Shown here piece by piece: positions 59,366 through 61,628 of a DNA stretch of 61,628 nt. The position numbers were made by a program, and so were the translations under genes. The DNA lies in the NCBI RefSeq assembly GCF_000471645.3, contig NZ_AWGA01000057.1:1-61628 (forward strand). Direction: 5' to 3'. The notes below the pieces were generated by a model, which searched no databases, had not been told where the DNA came from, and was given only the letters and a program-made list of their open reading frames with translations. The stretch is from Candidatus Schmidhempelia bombi str. Bimp (GTDB taxonomy: Bacteria; Pseudomonadota; Gammaproteobacteria; Enterobacterales; Orbaceae). Positions within the stretch are counted from its first letter, which is position 1. Each line of letters begins with the position of its first letter.

Positions 59366-60304
59366 ATGACCGCTAAAGTAGTAACAATTACTTTCAACCC
59401 AGCTTATGATCTTATCGGTTTTTGCGCCAATATTGAAGTGGGCGAAGTTAATCTTGTCAATACGACCAGTCTTCACGCGGCGGGCAAAGGTATTAACGTT
59501 GCCAAAGTCTTGCGTGACTTAGGTGTTGATGTCGCCGCTGGTGGATTTTTAGGAAAAGATAACCAAGATGGTTTTTTGCAACTTTTTGACCAATTAGATA
59601 TTGATAATAAATTTCAAGTCGTAGAGGGGCGAACACGAATTAATGTCAAATTGACAGAACAGAGTGGTGACGTGACTGATTTAAATTTTTCAGGTTTTAC
59701 CATTACTAAAGACAACTGGACACAATTTGCCCAGGATTCATGCGTTTGGTTGAAAGAGTTTGATATGATTGCGGTGAGTGGCAGCTTACCAGCAGGAATT
59801 GAGTTGGAAGCATTTAGTCAATGGATGAAACAACTTACGGCGCAGTGTAAACATGTTGTATTTGACAGTAGTCGACAAGCTTTTGAGGTTGGACTGAAAG
59901 CCTCTCCATGGTTAATTAAACCGAATGACAAAGAACTCGAAATATGGGCTGGAAAACCGCTAAAAACCAGAGATGAAATTATTGCTGCGGCGCAAGATTT
60001 AGTTCAAAAAGGGATTCAAAATGTGGTGGTTTCTTTAGGTAGCAAAGGTGCCCTATGGGTGACAAATAAAGAAGTTTGGTTAGCAGAACCACCAGTTTGT
60101 AAAGTGGTAAGTACCGTTGGAGCCGGTGACTCTATGGTAGCCGGTCTTATATATGGTCAGCTTAAACAACAATCTGTAGATAAAACGCTTTGTTTAGCCT
60201 CCGCTATTGCTGCTTTATCTGTTGGTCAATCTAATGTTGGTGTTTCTAACCATGACGAGCTGTCCAAAATGATGGATAAAGTAATATTAACAAAGATTAA
60301 GTAG
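59366..60304 (+). CDS. fruK: 1-phosphofructokinase FruK
   Basis: Phosphorylates fructose 1-phosphate to fructose 1,6-bisphosphate. PfkB/ribokinase-like protein of 312 residues from ATG 59366 (MTAKVVTITFNPAYDLIG), equal to E. coli FruK; the extended frame from 59348 overlaps fruB. Motifs HAAGKGINVAKVLRDLGVDVAAGGFLG and the C-terminal GAGDSMVAGL (catalytic Asp) are present. fruA follows after 14 bases. Confidence 0.97.
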   Translation: MTAKVVTITFNPAYDLIGFCANIEVGEVNLVNTTSLHAAGKGINVAKVLRDLGVDVAAGGFLGKDNQDGFLQLFDQLDIDNKFQVVEGRTRINVKLTEQSGDVTDLNFSGFTITKDNWTQFAQDSCVWLKEFDMIAVSGSLPAGIELEAFSQWMKQLTAQCKHVVFDSSRQAFEVGLKASPWLIKPNDKELEIWAGKPLKTRDEIIAAAQDLVQKGIQNVVVSLGSKGALWVTNKEVWLAEPPVCKVVSTVGAGDSMVAGLIYGQLKQQSVDKTLCLASAIAALSVGQSNVGVSNHDELSKMMDKVILTKIK

Positions 60305-60318
60305 GTTTAGGTGATAAT

Positions 60319-61628
60319 ATGAATATATTTTTAACGGATGATTCAAGTATTGGTCCTATTAAGAGTCAGCTCGCTAAAGCAGAGTTGAAACTGGCAGCAG
60401 AGCAGTTACAGTGGGAAATAGTTGATGAGGTGAAACAAGCTGATTTAATTATCATCCTAGGTAACCAGATTATATCTAATACCCAATTTATTGGGCATAA
60501 AATAAGTCTAATTCACATTGCTGATGTATTTGCTGATACAGTCAATGCACTAAAACAGGCAGAAAATAAGGCAACACTTTATGATCAGGAACAAGCTATC
60601 AGCACGCCTGCTACCTTATCAAAACATGAAACTAAACGAATCATTGCTGTTACTGCCTGTCCAACTGGCGTTGCGCATACCTACATGGCTGCTGAAGCTA
60701 TTCAAAAAGAAGCCAATGCAAGAGGATGGGAATGTAAAGTTGAGACTCGAGGATCTGTAGGCGTGGGCAATGAACTCACACCTGAAGAAATTGAGGCAGC
60801 TGATTTAGTCTTTGTTGCGGCAGATATTGAAGTCGATTTAGCTAAATTTGCTGGAAAATTAATGTATCGAACTAAAACAGGTCCAGCACTGAAAAAAACG
60901 GCTCAAGAATTTGATAAAGCCTTTGCCGAAGCGCAAATATATCAACCTAACTCAAATAATAGTGCATCAGCTAAAACTGAATCTGGAAACGATAAAAAAG
61001 GGGTATATCAACACCTTTTAACTGGTATCTCCTATATGCTACCCATGGTTGTTGCTGGTGGTTTGATTATTGCTTTATCTTTTGCAGTTGGCGGTATCGA
61101 TCAAGAAGGTAGTTTAGCTAAAGCTTTACGTTCGATCGGAGGTGAGGCTGCATTTGCATTAATGGTCCCCCTTCTTTCTGGGTATATTGCCTATTCAATA
61201 GCCGATAGACCGGGCTTAGTCCCAGGCTTGATTGGTGGTATGCTAGCAAAATCAATTGACGCTGGTTTTTTAGGCGGGATTATTTCAGGTTATCTAGCAG
61301 GTTATTTAGTTTATTTATTAGCGAAATATATTCGTTTACCACAAAATTTATCTGCGCTTAAACCGATTCTAATTTTACCATTTATCTCTAGTTTAATTAC
61401 TGGGTTAGCTATGATATACGTTATTGGCGAACCCATTGCTTATTTAATGGAACGGTTAAATGATTGGTTAGTTAACATGCAAGGCGCTAATGCGGTAATT
61501 TTAGGAGCGCTACTTGGTGGTATGATGTGCGTTGATATGGGTGGACCAATTAATAAAGTGGCTTATGCGTTTGGTGTGGGCGTATTAAGTTCGCAGCAAT
61601 ACGCCCCGATGGCTGCCATTATGGCGGG
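60319..61628 (+). CDS. fruA: Fructose PTS permease IIB'BC FruA (partial, 3' end cut)
   Basis: Inner-membrane permease that imports fructose as fructose 1-phosphate. 436 codons are in the window and the frame is open at the right edge, about 120-130 residues short of the usual 563. A degenerate EIIB' domain (1-100) comes first, then EIIB with the phospho-Cys114 in VTACPTGVAHTYMAAEA. The EIIC membrane domain starts near residue 228 (GVYQHLLTGISYMLPMVVAGG), with GGMMCVDMGGPINKVAYAF. ATG 60319 follows a GGTGAT ribosome site. Confidence 0.96.
   Translation, partial: MNIFLTDDSSIGPIKSQLAKAELKLAAEQLQWEIVDEVKQADLIIILGNQIISNTQFIGHKISLIHIADVFADTVNALKQAENKATLYDQEQAISTPATLSKHETKRIIAVTACPTGVAHTYMAAEAIQKEANARGWECKVETRGSVGVGNELTPEEIEAADLVFVAADIEVDLAKFAGKLMYRTKTGPALKKTAQEFDKAFAEAQIYQPNSNNSASAKTESGNDKKGVYQHLLTGISYMLPMVVAGGLIIALSFAVGGIDQEGSLAKALRSIGGEAAFALMVPLLSGYIAYSIADRPGLVPGLIGGMLAKSIDAGFLGGIISGYLAGYLVYLLAKYIRLPQNLSALKPILILPFISSLITGLAMIYVIGEPIAYLMERLNDWLVNMQGANAVILGALLGGMMCVDMGGPINKVAYAFGVGVLSSQQYAPMAAIMA

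Overview
The window is about 61.6 kb of dense, AT-rich gammaproteobacterial chromosome. Nearly every protein is recognisable as an Enterobacterales-type orthologue: TtcA, LpxT, EfpL, OxyR with Cys199/Cys208, FabR, YfhM/PbpC, thrS-infC-rpmI-rplT-pheM-pheST-ihfA, yhdT-panF-prmA-dusB-fis, rplM-rpsI-sspAB, clpSA. The low G+C and reduced intergenic regulation suggest an Orbaceae-like host-associated lineage (Gilliamella, Frischella or Orbus). That placement is an inference from overall character; no 16S rRNA, tRNA or other phylogenetic RNA marker is present.

Layout. 1-2310 (minus): efpL, lpxT, ttcA. 2424-6749: yeiW-like, lysP, aroE (minus) and a YdiN-like MFS transporter behind a strong palindromic operator candidate. 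6862-12955: arginine block, argE divergent from argC-argB-argG-argH, with two ARG boxes at canonical spacing. 13012-14256 (minus): yjiX and the YjiA/CobW GTPase. 14663-16245: oxyR-fabR, overlapping. 16246-19000: the only clearly accessory stretch, holding a gene remnant, a small membrane ORF and an IS200/IS605 element with intact tnpA and frameshifted tnpB. 19057-28600: NhaD-like antiporter, yfhM (alpha-2-macroglobulin), pbpC, ndk.

29086-36173 is the translation block thrS-infC-rpmI-rplT-(pheM attenuator)-pheS-pheT-ihfA. It is followed directly by a preQ1-I riboswitch controlling queF (short type), queC and yhhQ, a compact queuosine-precursor cassette. 38334-42384 (minus) is yhdT-panF-prmA-dusB-fis. 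42952-45434 is rplM-rpsI, sspA-sspB and crcB. Then come rnb (minus), purE-purK, dgt, the minus-strand group DUF535/VirK-lysO-ychJ, clpS-clpA, ubiG (minus), and the fructose PTS operon fruB-fruK-fruA, with fruA cut by the window end.

Upstream of fruB lies a decayed duplicate of the fruB promoter and 5' coding region, the clearest evolutionary oddity in the window. The other notable signals are RNA or DNA control elements: the preQ1 aptamer, pheM attenuator, AUU start of infC, a thrS leader hairpin with a CGU loop, a tandemly duplicated -10 box before purE, and several perfect palindromes with no assigned regulator. I did not find a clearly undescribed multigene system. The best leads are the queuosine cassette, the fruB relic region with its 20-codon hydrophobic ORF, and the unassigned palindromes.
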